NCBI RefSeq assembly: GCF_008369125.1
Contig: NZ_VOAY01000001.1
Coordinates: forward strand, 310,001 to 374,000
Direction: 5' to 3'
From: Allopusillimonas sp008369125
GTDB lineage: Bacteria; Pseudomonadota; Gammaproteobacteria; Burkholderiales; Burkholderiaceae_B
DNA length: 64,000 nt
Below are positions 43,589 to 52,055 of the stretch, in pieces (within the stretch, counting starts at the first letter, position 1; every line of letters starts with the position of its first letter). The notes below the pieces were generated by a model, which did no database searches, had not been told where the DNA came from, and saw only the letters and a list, made by a program, of their open reading frames with translations. Position numbers and translations under genes: made by a program.

Positions 43589-45490
43589 TCAACCTTGGTG
43601 TGGCGCTCCAGCGTCGCTGGAGCTTCGGCGTGCTGCCTCAGCTTCGGTAGCATTGCGGCGCGCCGCTTCTGCCTCGGGAGAAGAAAGGCTCACGATGGTC
43701 CAGCCGCTTTCGGGCTCCAGTTCGCGGTCGAGCGTGAACGGACGGGCGTAGCCTTTTGGGTTAATGGCAAATAAAGGGGTAAGCCCGTTGCCTTGTGTTT
43801 CGAGGTAGTTTTCGAAGGTATATGTGTCGGTGAGCGTTGTGGCGTGAATTGCGCCGCCTTGTGACAATATGGTTGAAAGCTTCCAGTAGCCCAGATCGGC
43901 GGCGAACAAGGCGCGGCCGCGATATTGCGGCGAGGCCGAATGCTTTTCTTTTGGGGAGGGTTTGCCGTTGTTCTCAGGATCGTTGGTGAGGTTGGCCTGT
44001 GGCAGTGAAAACACCTTGTTCTTTCCGAACTCATCGCGGTAGCGTAGGGTAACCAGCTCATTGAAATGATCCCAGGCACCTAGTGCGAGCAGGCGGCCGA
44101 TTCCGGCAAGGTCTAAGTTGCGATGTGCATGCTCGGAGATGGGGCTGCCATAATACGTGGGTAGCCCTGCCATGCGGGCCTTGGCGATGCTGTCCCAGTC
44201 ACTGTCGCATAGCCTTACCTGTATGTCTTGCTCTTGCAGTGCCAAGCCAATGGCGCGCGCCACCGGGTTGGCGCCAACGATAAGAAAGCCTTCAGGCTCG
44301 GGTTCGGCCACGCCCAGCGCAAGCGCCATGGGGCGTGCGGTGGCACTCTGAAGAACAACCGTGCCGATAATGACTACAAATGTTAAGGGTAATAATTGGT
44401 CTGCATGCGGCAGGCCCAGTTTTTCAAGCTTGAGTGCAAAGAGTGCAGAAACAGCCGCCGCCACGATGCCACGCGGTGCAATCCACGTAATTAGCGTGCG
44501 TTCTTTGAGCGTAAGTTTGGACCCCCAGGTCGACAACAATACCTTGAGCGGCCGGGCGACAAAAAGCATAATGGCCAGCACGGCGCCCGCCTGCCATCCA
44601 AGGGCTCCCAGGCTGTCTGTTTGCATGCGTGCCGCCAAAATAATAAACAGCACTGACAGCAGCATAAGGCTGAGCGTTTCTTTGAATTCGAGTATGTCTT
44701 CGACAGACACGCCCTTGCTGTTGGCCAGCCAAATACCCATGATGGTAACGGTGAGTAGGCCAGATTCGGCGTGTATTTCGTTGGAGAGGGCGAAGGCGGC
44801 AAACATGACAGCCAGCACGGTCATGTTGATTAGGTAGTCGGCAAGTAGGTTGCGACGCAGTATCTGGCTGACAAAAAAACCTGCCACCACGCCAGCGATC
44901 AGCCCGGTGGCTATGGTTTCTCCGAAGATAAGAAGTGCGTGCTGTATTGCGTGGCTGGTTTGCAGAGCAACGATAAATTCGTAGGCCAACACCGCAAGCA
45001 ATGCGCCTATGGGGTCGATAAGTATGCCTTCCCAGCGTAGCGTGTTGGCGATGGGTGCAGTGGGCCTGACAGTGCGCAATAAGGGGGTAATGACGGTAGG
45101 CCCTGTGACGACGGTAATCGCGCCAAACAGAAATGCCAGCTGCCAGGGAAAGTCCATGAGCCAGTGCGCGGCGATGGCGGTAATGGCCCAGGTAATGAGC
45201 AGGCCAGTACTGACCATACGCCGGACAACGCCTTCCAGCCCCCTGATTTGATGAAACTCGAGCGTGAGGCTACCTTCAAAAAGTATGACGGCAACAGAGA
45301 GTGAGATAAACGGGAACAGTAGTTCCCCAAACAGTGCGTCAGGGTCGAGCCACCCGGCGACCGGGCCGATTAGCAACCCCGCGAGCAATAGAAAAAGAAT
45401 GGCGGGCAGCCGCAGTCGCCACGCGATCCACTGACAGAACATGCCAATAACGCCTATGGAGGCAAGCAGCAAAACGTTGTGTTCACCCAT
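43589..45490 (-). CDS. Cation/proton antiporter, CPA1 family with C-terminal TrkA-N-like domain
   Basis: Monovalent cation:H+ antiporter of 633 residues. Residues about 5-395 form some twelve membrane helices, with GAITVVTGPTVITPLL and the RWEGILIDPIGALLAV helix that carries the conserved acidic residue. A cytoplasmic nucleotide-binding fold follows (GFLIVGANPVARAIGLALQ), similar to RCK/TrkA-N domains that sense NAD(H). The last 30 residues are a low-complexity tail with the doubled unit EAEAARR, next to the repeat array. ATG 45490. The ion specificity (Na+ or K+) is not determined. Confidence 0.88.
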   Translation of the reverse strand: MGEHNVLLLASIGVIGMFCQWIAWRLRLPAILFLLLAGLLIGPVAGWLDPDALFGELLFPFISLSVAVILFEGSLTLEFHQIRGLEGVVRRMVSTGLLITWAITAIAAHWLMDFPWQLAFLFGAITVVTGPTVITPLLRTVRPTAPIANTLRWEGILIDPIGALLAVLAYEFIVALQTSHAIQHALLIFGETIATGLIAGVVAGFFVSQILRRNLLADYLINMTVLAVMFAAFALSNEIHAESGLLTVTIMGIWLANSKGVSVEDILEFKETLSLMLLSVLFIILAARMQTDSLGALGWQAGAVLAIMLFVARPLKVLLSTWGSKLTLKERTLITWIAPRGIVAAAVSALFALKLEKLGLPHADQLLPLTFVVIIGTVVLQSATARPMALALGVAEPEPEGFLIVGANPVARAIGLALQEQDIQVRLCDSDWDSIAKARMAGLPTYYGSPISEHAHRNLDLAGIGRLLALGAWDHFNELVTLRYRDEFGKNKVFSLPQANLTNDPENNGKPSPKEKHSASPQYRGRALFAADLGYWKLSTILSQGGAIHATTLTDTYTFENYLETQGNGLTPLFAINPKGYARPFTLDRELEPESGWTIVSLSSPEAEAARRNATEAEAARRSSSDAGAPHQG

Positions 45491-45905
45491 GTACTGTCCT
45501 GTTGTTTTTGGAGGGGGACGCGTGCTGCGTCGTAACCATATGCCTGTGGCAGTTTAATTCTGGGGCAAGCGTGGTGCTTCGGTCAAGTTGGTGACGGCTA
45601 AATTCGTATTTCTGCAGGCGCTGGCTTGCTTGTAAATGCAGCGTGCCTGTAGTTCACCGGGTTAGGATGCATGCGTTGATTCGCCGTGCTTTGGGCTAGC
45701 GCGCGATGATCTGACCTACAATGAGCGGCAAGCAAGCAAGCAAGCAAGCAAGCAGGCAAGCCTGTCGGCAGTTAGGTAGGCAAGCAAGCAGCTCGGCAAG
45801 AAAGTGGGCTTTCAAACAAGCGAGTCTGTAAGCTGGCAGACCTGTAGATAGGCAGAAAGACGGATAACGGCTAGAAAGACAGGCAGTTAAGGAGGATGAC
45901 CAGGC
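45491..45905. other. Divergent intergenic region upstream of antiporter and Ap4A phosphorylase-like gene
   Basis: About 415 nt. It holds the tetranucleotide repeat (45728-45754) and, just before it, a possible -10 box TACAAT (45717-45722) for the rightward gene, without a good -35. Further decayed gcaagc, cggcaag and aggcag words continue to about 45890. No gene. Confidence 0.6.
45728..45754. repeat. Tetranucleotide repeat (GCAA)6.5
   Basis: Six perfect gcaa units plus a partial one, followed by ggcaagcc and a second short run (caagcaagca) at 45781. It lies about 150 nt upstream of the Ap4A phosphorylase-like start codon, probably within its 5' leader or promoter. Confidence 0.9.
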
Positions 45906-46781
45906 ATGGATATTGATTTTCTTCAGGCGGTTGATCAGTCTCGGGATACAGCGCTTGCGGCGGGTGCGCTGGTGCCCAATCGCTCAGAGTGCGTCACGAT
46001 GGACGATCATGGTCTGCAATTTTCGGTGTGCTGGGTGGCTGTGCTGTCTGACAAAGATGCCAGCAAACCGGTAATGCCTGGCGGTCCGCGTGACCCGAAT
46101 TTTAATCCTTTCCTGCCACCTGATCCCTTGCTTACCGTGGGCAAAGCGGGCGAGCACCATAATGTCGTGCTTAATAAGTTTCCGGTGTGTGACCGGCATT
46201 TGGTGGTAGCGCGCACCACCTTTGAAGAACAGCGACTGCCGCTTGATCTGAAAGATTTTCGAGCGCTGGCTGGCATTTTTTCTCAATGTGGTGGTTTCGG
46301 CTTTTATAACGGCGGCGCAGAAGCAGGGGCCAGCCAGCGGCACAAGCATGTGCAATGGACGCCACACGCACCAGGTAACCCAGGGCTTGCGTATCTGGCT
46401 AAAGGTCTACCGCAGGGGCTTCCAGAACACGCAACCATTTGCCACCCGGCTTTCGGGTTTCGGCATGTGTTTGTGCGAACGGTGTCAGGGCTTGATGTTG
46501 ACTCCGAACAGTCGGCCCAAAGCCTTTATCAAGCGTTTCAACTGGCATGCCGCACGCTACATCTGGAGCCCGATGAGCAGGGGCTGCTGCCACCGTGCAA
46601 TATGCTGACAGATGACGGCTGGATGCTACTGGTCCCTCGTCGACGGGAACATGCGTATGAGGTGTCGGTGAACGCGCCGTCATACGGCGGTGTGTTGTAT
46701 GTGCGTGGGCCAGACCAAATCGACGCCATTCGCAAAGTAGGCCCGCTTGCTGTGCTGGCTGAGGCCGCTTTTCCTGAGTAA
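45906..46781 (+). CDS. ATP adenylyltransferase/Ap4A phosphorylase-like (HIT-related)
   Basis: 291-residue nucleotidyltransferase of the GalT/HIT superfamily, resembling fungal-type Ap4A phosphorylase, which splits diadenosine tetraphosphate with phosphate. The active-site motif is H146-x-H148-x-Q150 in SQRHKHVQW; NVVLNKFPVCDRHLVVA upstream and PCNMLTDDGWMLLVPRR downstream are typical of the family. A strong aaggagga site lies 10 nt before ATG 45906. It is followed by ung in the same direction with 25 nt between, so the two may be co-transcribed. Confidence 0.85.
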   Translation: MDIDFLQAVDQSRDTALAAGALVPNRSECVTMDDHGLQFSVCWVAVLSDKDASKPVMPGGPRDPNFNPFLPPDPLLTVGKAGEHHNVVLNKFPVCDRHLVVARTTFEEQRLPLDLKDFRALAGIFSQCGGFGFYNGGAEAGASQRHKHVQWTPHAPGNPGLAYLAKGLPQGLPEHATICHPAFGFRHVFVRTVSGLDVDSEQSAQSLYQAFQLACRTLHLEPDEQGLLPPCNMLTDDGWMLLVPRRREHAYEVSVNAPSYGGVLYVRGPDQIDAIRKVGPLAVLAEAAFPE

Positions 46782-46806
46782 TGAACTTCGACGGCAACGA
46801 CACCCT

Positions 46807-47649
46807 ATGACTAAAAACGCGTTGGGCGATACAGATTCTTCCGTACAGAACGCCTTTGAGGGGAATCTTGTCGCGCATGTGGATGCATTGCCCGTTTCAT
46901 GGCGACAGGCATTTTCCGACCAAGACGTTGAGTCTGCGCTGGAAAGCATTGACGCGTTTTTGGCACGTCGGCTTGCTGGAGGTGCTCTGATCTTTCCAAC
47001 GCGCCCGTTGCGGGCGCTTCTTGAAATTGCGCCTGAAGATGTGCAGGTGGTGGTGATCGGGCAAGATCCTTATCACGGGCCAAATCAGGCTCAGGGGCTG
47101 GCGTTTTCGGTACCCAATGCCTGCCGTACACCTCCAAGCTTGCGCAATATGTTTGCCGAGCTGGCTCGTGAGTTTCCCCAAACCTTTGTGCCTCAGCACA
47201 ACAGCTTGGTGCGGTGGGCGCGGCAGGGTGCGCTAATGCTGAACACCTCACTGACGGTGGAGGCACATCAGCCGGCCTCCCATGCCCGTTGTGGCTGGCA
47301 GGCCGTTACCGATGCCATTTTGCTGCATGTGCTGCGACAGCCGCGCCCCAAGGTGTTTTTGCTTTGGGGGGCGCACGCCCAGGCCAAAGAAGCATTGGTG
47401 CAGTCGCATGCGCCACAGGGCCCGGTGTTGGTACTAAAGGCCAATCATCCCTCGCCACTTTCGGCCACACGCCCACCCGTGCCTTTTATGGGGTGTGGGC
47501 ATTTTGCTACGGCCAACGAGTGGCTGCACCAACATGGGCAGACGGGCATAGACTGGCTGGATAACCGTGTGCCCGGTGAGCCCTCTTCGGAATTCACCGA
47601 TGCGGATGGCAATAGCCTGCCGCCAGCACAGGGAAGCCTGTCGCTGTAA
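46807..47649 (+). CDS. ung: Uracil-DNA glycosylase
   Basis: Base-excision repair enzyme that removes uracil from DNA, 280 residues. The catalytic motif GQDPYHGPNQAQGLAFSV starts at residue 85, with the water-activating Asp87; the second motif is NHPSPLS in the C-terminal third. ATG 46807 is chosen; the frame is open upstream into the end of the previous gene. The first 45 residues are a family-variable extension, as is the tail after WLDNR. Confidence 0.95.
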   Translation: MTKNALGDTDSSVQNAFEGNLVAHVDALPVSWRQAFSDQDVESALESIDAFLARRLAGGALIFPTRPLRALLEIAPEDVQVVVIGQDPYHGPNQAQGLAFSVPNACRTPPSLRNMFAELAREFPQTFVPQHNSLVRWARQGALMLNTSLTVEAHQPASHARCGWQAVTDAILLHVLRQPRPKVFLLWGAHAQAKEALVQSHAPQGPVLVLKANHPSPLSATRPPVPFMGCGHFATANEWLHQHGQTGIDWLDNRVPGEPSSEFTDADGNSLPPAQGSLSL

Positions 47650-48061
47650 GCATGGAAAGTGTTGTTTTGTGCTGTTGTTGCCGCAAGCTGTGTGCAAGGC
47701 AAGGCAAGGCAAGGCAAGGCAAGGCAAGGCCTAGGCAAGGCCTAGGCAAGGACAAGGCAAGGACAAGGCAACGTAAGGCAACGCAAGGATATGGCAATGC
47801 CTTCCACGGTTGCTGGCTGCCATGTGCCACAGTAAGGGTGACGGATAACGTCCGGCTCAAACTGAGCAGTTTGGCGTGCAGCAGCTTTGGATGAAAAGTG
47901 GCTATTGCTCAACAATCGACTCTTAAGTGCAGTGAGCGTCGGCACATCCACCCGGTGGGGCTGAGCGGGGAAACTTCTACGACCTGTGTTCTGACCTGCG
48001 CTTGAACCTTTGGGTTTATATCCAAATTTTGAGACGCAGGCCAGTACCAACAATTACCCGT
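47650..48061. other. Intergenic region with pentanucleotide array after ung
   Basis: About 410 nt between convergent ung and the thiolase-like gene. The first third is the 5-bp array (47695-47788); the rest is unique sequence without a supported gene or a clear terminator. Confidence 0.65.
47695..47788. repeat. 5-bp tandem repeat (CAAGG) with degenerate tail
   Basis: Seven perfect caagg units (47695-47729) are followed by degenerate copies (ctaggcaagg twice, gacaaggcaag, cgtaaggcaacg) to about 47788. It lies in a convergent intergenic space. Confidence 0.9.
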
Positions 48062-49234
48062 TTAAAGCGTTGCTTCTGTGCCAAGAATGGCGGTCGACTG
48101 GCTTGACAGCGTGCCACCGTTGCCATGGACAACAGCCAGATTGGCGTTACTGATCTGACGGTCACCCGCCTCACCGCGCAACTGGCGTACGGCTTCGATC
48201 AGAATGAAAATGCCGTACATGCCGGGGTGTACACATGAAAGGCCACCGCCGTTGGTATTGACGGCAAGATGGCCGCCCGGTGCAATACCGCCATTGCTTA
48301 CAAACTGGCCGGCTTCGCCTTTTTTGCAAAAACCCAAGTCTTCGAGAAACAGCAATGTGTTGATGGTGAATGCGTCGTAGCACTCAAGCACATCAACGTC
48401 TTTGGGTGTGACGCCTGCCATCTCGAAGGCGATTTTGCCTGACTGGCTAGCAGCCGTAACCGTCAGGTTTTCCATAGACGAGATCTGGCGATTCCAGACG
48501 GCAGTCGAATTGCCCAGTACATAGACGGGCTTATGTTTCATTGACTTTGCACGGTCTGCGCGCACCAGCACATAGGCGCCAGCGCCGTCGTTGACCAGAC
48601 AGCAGTCGCGTACGGTCAGCGGGTCAGACACCATGCGTGCCGACAAAACGTCTTCAATGGTTAGCGGGTCACGTGCCAATGCTTCAGGGTTAAGCTGTGC
48701 CCACTTGCGCGCGGCGACCGCCACTTCGGCAAGTTGCTCGCGCGTGGTGCCAAACTCATGCATGTGGCGTGCCGTTGCCAGCGCATAGGCACTTAGCGGG
48801 TTCAGCGGGTTATAAGGTGTTTCGTAGGGCTGAGGGTCAAGCAGCTTGCGGGCCTTGCCGATTTCAGCGCGGCTAAGGGTTGATGTGCGCTGCGTGCTGC
48901 CGTAGCAAACCAGCACGGCGTTGCACTGGCCAGATTCAAGTGCCTGAATGGCAGGCATCAGGTGGGCCACAAAACTTGAGCCACCCAGCATGGTGCTGTC
49001 GATAAATGTGGGCTTTATGCCCAGATGCTCAATGACGGGCATTGCCCACATGCCGGCAGCTACGCTTGCCGTGGCGATGCCGTCGATGTCCTGCATGGTG
49101 AGCCCGGCATCGGTAACGGCGCGATGCGCAGCTTGCACCAGGATTTCCATTTCGGTAAAGCCTGTGGCAAAGCCAATGCCTGCATGCCCGACACCTGCAA
49201 TGGCTGCAGCGCCGCGAAGTCGTTGATCAATCAT
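48062..49234 (-). CDS. Thiolase-fold protein, SCP-x/lipid-transfer (Ltp) type, partner of DUF35 protein
   Basis: 390-residue thiolase-superfamily enzyme. It shows the fold (RGAAAIAGVGHAGIG at the start, VNTNGGGLSCVHPGMYG near residue 325), but the usual active site is changed. Where thiolases have the nucleophilic cysteine it reads IDSTMLGGSSF (79-88); the HDxF-like position reads ECYDAFT (284-290); the C-terminal CxG position reads HGNGG (370-374). Such changes fit the Ltp2-type retro-aldolases of steroid side-chain catabolism, which also need a DUF35 partner, and the adjacent gene encodes one. ATG 49234 overlaps that gene by 8 nt. A conventional 3-ketoacyl-CoA thiolase is less likely. Confidence 0.8.
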   Translation of the reverse strand: MIDQRLRGAAAIAGVGHAGIGFATGFTEMEILVQAAHRAVTDAGLTMQDIDGIATASVAAGMWAMPVIEHLGIKPTFIDSTMLGGSSFVAHLMPAIQALESGQCNAVLVCYGSTQRTSTLSRAEIGKARKLLDPQPYETPYNPLNPLSAYALATARHMHEFGTTREQLAEVAVAARKWAQLNPEALARDPLTIEDVLSARMVSDPLTVRDCCLVNDGAGAYVLVRADRAKSMKHKPVYVLGNSTAVWNRQISSMENLTVTAASQSGKIAFEMAGVTPKDVDVLECYDAFTINTLLFLEDLGFCKKGEAGQFVSNGGIAPGGHLAVNTNGGGLSCVHPGMYGIFILIEAVRQLRGEAGDRQISNANLAVVHGNGGTLSSQSTAILGTEATL

Positions 49235-49637
49235 TTTTTGGCTCCGCAGGGTTAAATACAACAAGCTTGCCGCTCTGGTCGTCGACAAGTACCGCCTGGA
49301 CGGGTTGGCCAATACGGACTGCATCGGGTGCGATGCCTTCTACACGACTCATCATGCGTGCGCCTTCTTCGAGATCGATAAGCGCAACGTTGTAGTCGCC
49401 TCCATGTTCGGGTTTGCGCCGCACAGTGGTGGTTGAGTACACAGTGCCTCGCCCCGACGGCGAGAACCACGACAGTTTGTCTGAGCCGCAGTGCGGGCAG
49501 ATCATGCGTGGGTAGAAAATACTGCGATCGCAGTCGGTGCAGCGCTGGATCTGGAAGTTTCCTTGATCAAGCTGGGTTCGGTAATACAGGTCGGCGCCGG
49601 TTGAATCGGCGGCCATTGTAGGGTTGGGTGTTGTCAT
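49227..49637 (-). CDS. DUF35 zinc-ribbon/OB-fold acyl-CoA-associated protein
   Basis: 136-residue protein with an N-terminal rubredoxin-like zinc ribbon (Cys33, Cys36, Cys47, Cys50 in CTDC and CPHC) and a C-terminal OB-fold (GTVYSTTTVRRKPEHGG, VALIDLEEGARMMSRV). DUF35 proteins bind CoA thioesters and form complexes with thiolase-like or hydratase partners. It overlaps the thiolase-like gene by 8 nt, so a complex is very likely. ATG 49637 is used; ATG 49616 (MAADSTG) is possible. Confidence 0.87.
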   Translation of the reverse strand: MTTPNPTMAADSTGADLYYRTQLDQGNFQIQRCTDCDRSIFYPRMICPHCGSDKLSWFSPSGRGTVYSTTTVRRKPEHGGDYNVALIDLEEGARMMSRVEGIAPDAVRIGQPVQAVLVDDQSGKLVVFNPAEPKND

Positions 49638-49803
49638 TTTTTTTGCATGCTTCCATTTAAAGGCTGCCCCAGTGTCGTTCATTACCCGCTGGCAAGGCAA
49701 TTTTGTTTTGCTTAGGTGGGGCTTTCGGTGAACTTAATGGCGCAGCGTGGCGCACAGCGGCTAAGCTTACGGTGTTTGTTTAATATGCTTTCTGCGAGGC
49801 AAC

Positions 49804-50601
49804 ATGGCACATACTTATCAACACATTACGTTCGACTACAGCGACGGTGTAGGGCGTATCGTACTTAATCGTCCTGACACGCTAAACAGTTTTACCCAGA
49901 TCATGCACGATGATCTGAAGGCGGCATTGTCTTTTCTCGAAGCCCAAAATGGCCTGCGTGGTCTCATTCTTACCGGTGCAGGGCGTGGTTTTTGCGCAGG
50001 TCAAGATCTTTCTGAACGCAAACCCCTGCCTGCCGGAGAGAAACGGGATCTCGCCGAGGGCATCGAAAAAAACTATCGGTCATTGGTGCTGCGTCTGCGT
50101 GCTTTACCGGCACCAACCGTTTGCATTGTCAACGGTGTGGCGGCAGGGGCTGGCGCAAGTGTGGCCCTGGCCTGCGACGTCGTGATGGCGGTGAAGTCAT
50201 CACGATTCATTCAGGCCTTTGCCCGTATAGGTCTTATGCCCGACGCGGGCGGTACCTTCATCTGGCCGCGTATGGTGGGTACCCAGCGTGCCATGGGTGC
50301 CGCCTTGTTTGGCGAACCGGTCAGTGCCGAGAAGGCCGAAGCGTGGGGGCTGATCTGGCGCTGTATCCCCGACGAAGAGCTGGGGGCCACGATTGAGTCC
50401 GTGCAGACCTGGCTGGCCAATGGTGCGACACGCGCGTTTGCAGCCACCAAGCATGCCATTTACGCGTCCGGTGACAACTCGCTTGAAGAACAGATCAATC
50501 TTGAGCGTGACTACCAGCGCGACTTGGGATACTCCGATGATTACCAGGAAGGTATGACGGCATTCCGGGAAAAGCGCCCACCGCGCTTTAGCGGGCAGTA
50601 A
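49804..50601 (+). CDS. Enoyl-CoA hydratase/isomerase, PaaG-like
   Basis: Crotonase-fold enzyme of 265 residues. The oxyanion-hole segments are GRGFCAGQDLSER (60-72) and NGVAAGAGASVALACD (110-125). The active-site carboxylate is Asp147 in IGLMPDAGGT, followed by FIWPRMVG; this wording is that of PaaG (ring-1,2-epoxyphenylacetyl-CoA isomerase) and 2,3-dehydroadipyl isomerases rather than of simple hydratases with Glu at this place. No other paa genes are present, so the real substrate may be another enoyl-CoA. It is divergent from the DUF35 gene and ends in a strong terminator. Confidence 0.82.
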   Translation: MAHTYQHITFDYSDGVGRIVLNRPDTLNSFTQIMHDDLKAALSFLEAQNGLRGLILTGAGRGFCAGQDLSERKPLPAGEKRDLAEGIEKNYRSLVLRLRALPAPTVCIVNGVAAGAGASVALACDVVMAVKSSRFIQAFARIGLMPDAGGTFIWPRMVGTQRAMGAALFGEPVSAEKAEAWGLIWRCIPDEELGATIESVQTWLANGATRAFAATKHAIYASGDNSLEEQINLERDYQRDLGYSDDYQEGMTAFREKRPPRFSGQ

Positions 50602-50624
50602 TGTTGCTGCGATCAGTGTGAGCA

Positions 50625-50657
50625 AGCGTAGGCGGCTCATGGCCGCCCACGCTTTTT
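50625..50657 (+). terminator. Terminator after the PaaG-like gene
   Basis: The stem agcgtaggcggc / gccgcccacgct has one mismatch and a short loop and is followed by five T. Confidence 0.85.
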
Positions 50658-50670
50658 ATCCGCTGTGGCG

Positions 50671-51384
50671 TTATGTCAGGCTAGCTTGTGACAAGCGTGC
50701 ATGGCCGTTGCTGTCGAGCGTGATGGTGCGGCAGTCATTTGACGCTTGCAGAGGTGCGCCGGTTTTTTCTTGCAGTTGCTGAAGGCTCAGGCCTTCGACG
50801 ATGGCGCGGGCGATGAAGCTTCCATTGTCTACATCAACAATGGCCAGGTCTGTGTATATGGTGTTTACAACCCCAACGCCGGTCAGGGGGTAGCTGCACT
50901 GTGACACAAGCTTAGGCTCGCCTGACTTGCTTGTATGGCTTAGCATCACCAGTACCTGTCGTGCGCCCACGGCAAGGTCCATGGCACCGCCTATGGCTGG
51001 TATGGCATCGTCCGCGTCGGTGATCCAGTTGGCGAGGTCGCCATTGCTGGCCACCTGAAAGCCCCCTAGTATTGAATAATCCAGGTGCCCGCCGCGCATC
51101 ATTGCAAACGAAATTGTGTGCTCTGAAATGGAGGCGCCCTGGATGAGCGTTATGGGTTCGCGACTGGCGTTGATGAGGTCGCTGTCGATGTCATCGCCCA
51201 AAGCGATAGCACCCATTCCCAGTATGCCGTTTTCACTGTGCAGCAAGACTTCATGCTCTGCGGGCAAAAATTCGGCAACAAGCGTTGGCATGCCGATTCC
51301 GAGATTGACGGCCGAGCCGGGCGGGATATCGAGCGCCACCAACTGTGCGATCTGATTGCGATTCAGGGTCAGATGATTGCTCAT
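50671..51384 (-). CDS. 3-oxoacid CoA-transferase subunit B (PcaJ/CatJ-like)
   Basis: Catalytic subunit of a two-subunit CoA-transferase, 237 residues. The thioester-forming glutamate is in LLHSENGILGMG, and VNLGIGMPTLVAEFLP precedes it. Together with subunit A it resembles 3-oxoadipate:succinyl-CoA transferase, but other 3-oxo acids are possible. The ATG at 51384 comes one base after the subunit A stop, and a ggaaa site lies inside that gene's end, so they are coupled. This is the second such pair in the window (first: scoAB at 4.6-6.0 kb). Confidence 0.87.
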   Translation of the reverse strand: MSNHLTLNRNQIAQLVALDIPPGSAVNLGIGMPTLVAEFLPAEHEVLLHSENGILGMGAIALGDDIDSDLINASREPITLIQGASISEHTISFAMMRGGHLDYSILGGFQVASNGDLANWITDADDAIPAIGGAMDLAVGARQVLVMLSHTSKSGEPKLVSQCSYPLTGVGVVNTIYTDLAIVDVDNGSFIARAIVEGLSLQQLQEKTGAPLQASNDCRTITLDSNGHARLSQASLT

Positions 51385-51385
51385 G

Positions 51386-52051
51386 TTAATTTCCAACTAA
51401 AGCGACAGACTGGACAAATAGGGCGGGCGTCATCACATGTTCGGGTGGGATGTCGCCGACGTTCACAATGCTGTCCACCTGGGCAATGGCATGTTTCGAA
51501 GCCATGCACATGACGGGGTTGAAGTTACGTGCAGAATACCGGTATGTCAGATTACCCATGCGGTCGCCCTGATGTGCGCGTATTAGCGCGAAGTCAGCCG
51601 AGAGTGGTTGTTCGAGTACATAACCAACACCGTTGACGACACGCTGTTCTTTGCCTTCGGCAACGAGGGTGCCATAGCCGGTCGGGGTGAAGAATGGCCC
51701 CAGGCCCGCCCCTGCAGCGCGCATGCGCTCCGCCAGCGTCCCTTGTGGCGTGCACTCCAGCTTCACTTTTCCTGCACGATAGGCATTGGCAAACACTTCT
51801 GATCTGGGAGGGCGTGGGTGGGAGCAAATAACTTTGCTGACGCGGTCAGCAGCGATTAGCGCGGCGATGCCGCGTTCTCCTGAACCGGCGTTATTGCTGA
51901 TAATGGTCAGGTCACGCGCTGGCGTCTCAAGCAGGGCTTCGATAAGCTCGAAAGGAATGCCGGCATCCCCGAAGCCCCCAATCATGATGCTCGCGCCGTC
52001 AGGGATGATGGCGACGGCCTCGGCCAGTGAAGCTTTTATTTTGTTGATCAT
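51386..52051 (-). CDS. 3-oxoacid CoA-transferase subunit A (PcaI/CatI-like)
   Basis: 221-residue subunit A. The start MINKIKASLAEAVAIIPDG, the glycine loop MIGGFGDAGIP, and the segments ISNNAGSGERGIAALI and FFTPTGYGTLVAEGKE are close to PcaI of the beta-ketoadipate pathway. ATG 52051 has no ribosome-binding site, but a short reading frame stops 5 nt upstream, so it may rely on translational coupling. No protocatechuate or catechol genes are nearby, so the substrate may belong to the local acyl-CoA pathway instead. Confidence 0.87.
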   Translation of the reverse strand: MINKIKASLAEAVAIIPDGASIMIGGFGDAGIPFELIEALLETPARDLTIISNNAGSGERGIAALIAADRVSKVICSHPRPPRSEVFANAYRAGKVKLECTPQGTLAERMRAAGAGLGPFFTPTGYGTLVAEGKEQRVVNGVGYVLEQPLSADFALIRAHQGDRMGNLTYRYSARNFNPVMCMASKHAIAQVDSIVNVGDIPPEHVMTPALFVQSVALVGN

Positions 52052-52055
52052 AATG

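Noticed and set aside
43329..43751. 140-codon plus-strand frame, Ser/Arg/Lys/Glu-rich, across the 6-bp array
   Set aside because: It is open only because the repeat unit has no stop codons; there is no ribosome-binding site, and its end overlaps the antiporter gene on the other strand.
47742..48053. 103-codon minus-strand frame between ung and the thiolase-like gene
   Set aside because: Runs into the pentanucleotide array, has no recognisable domain or ribosome-binding site.
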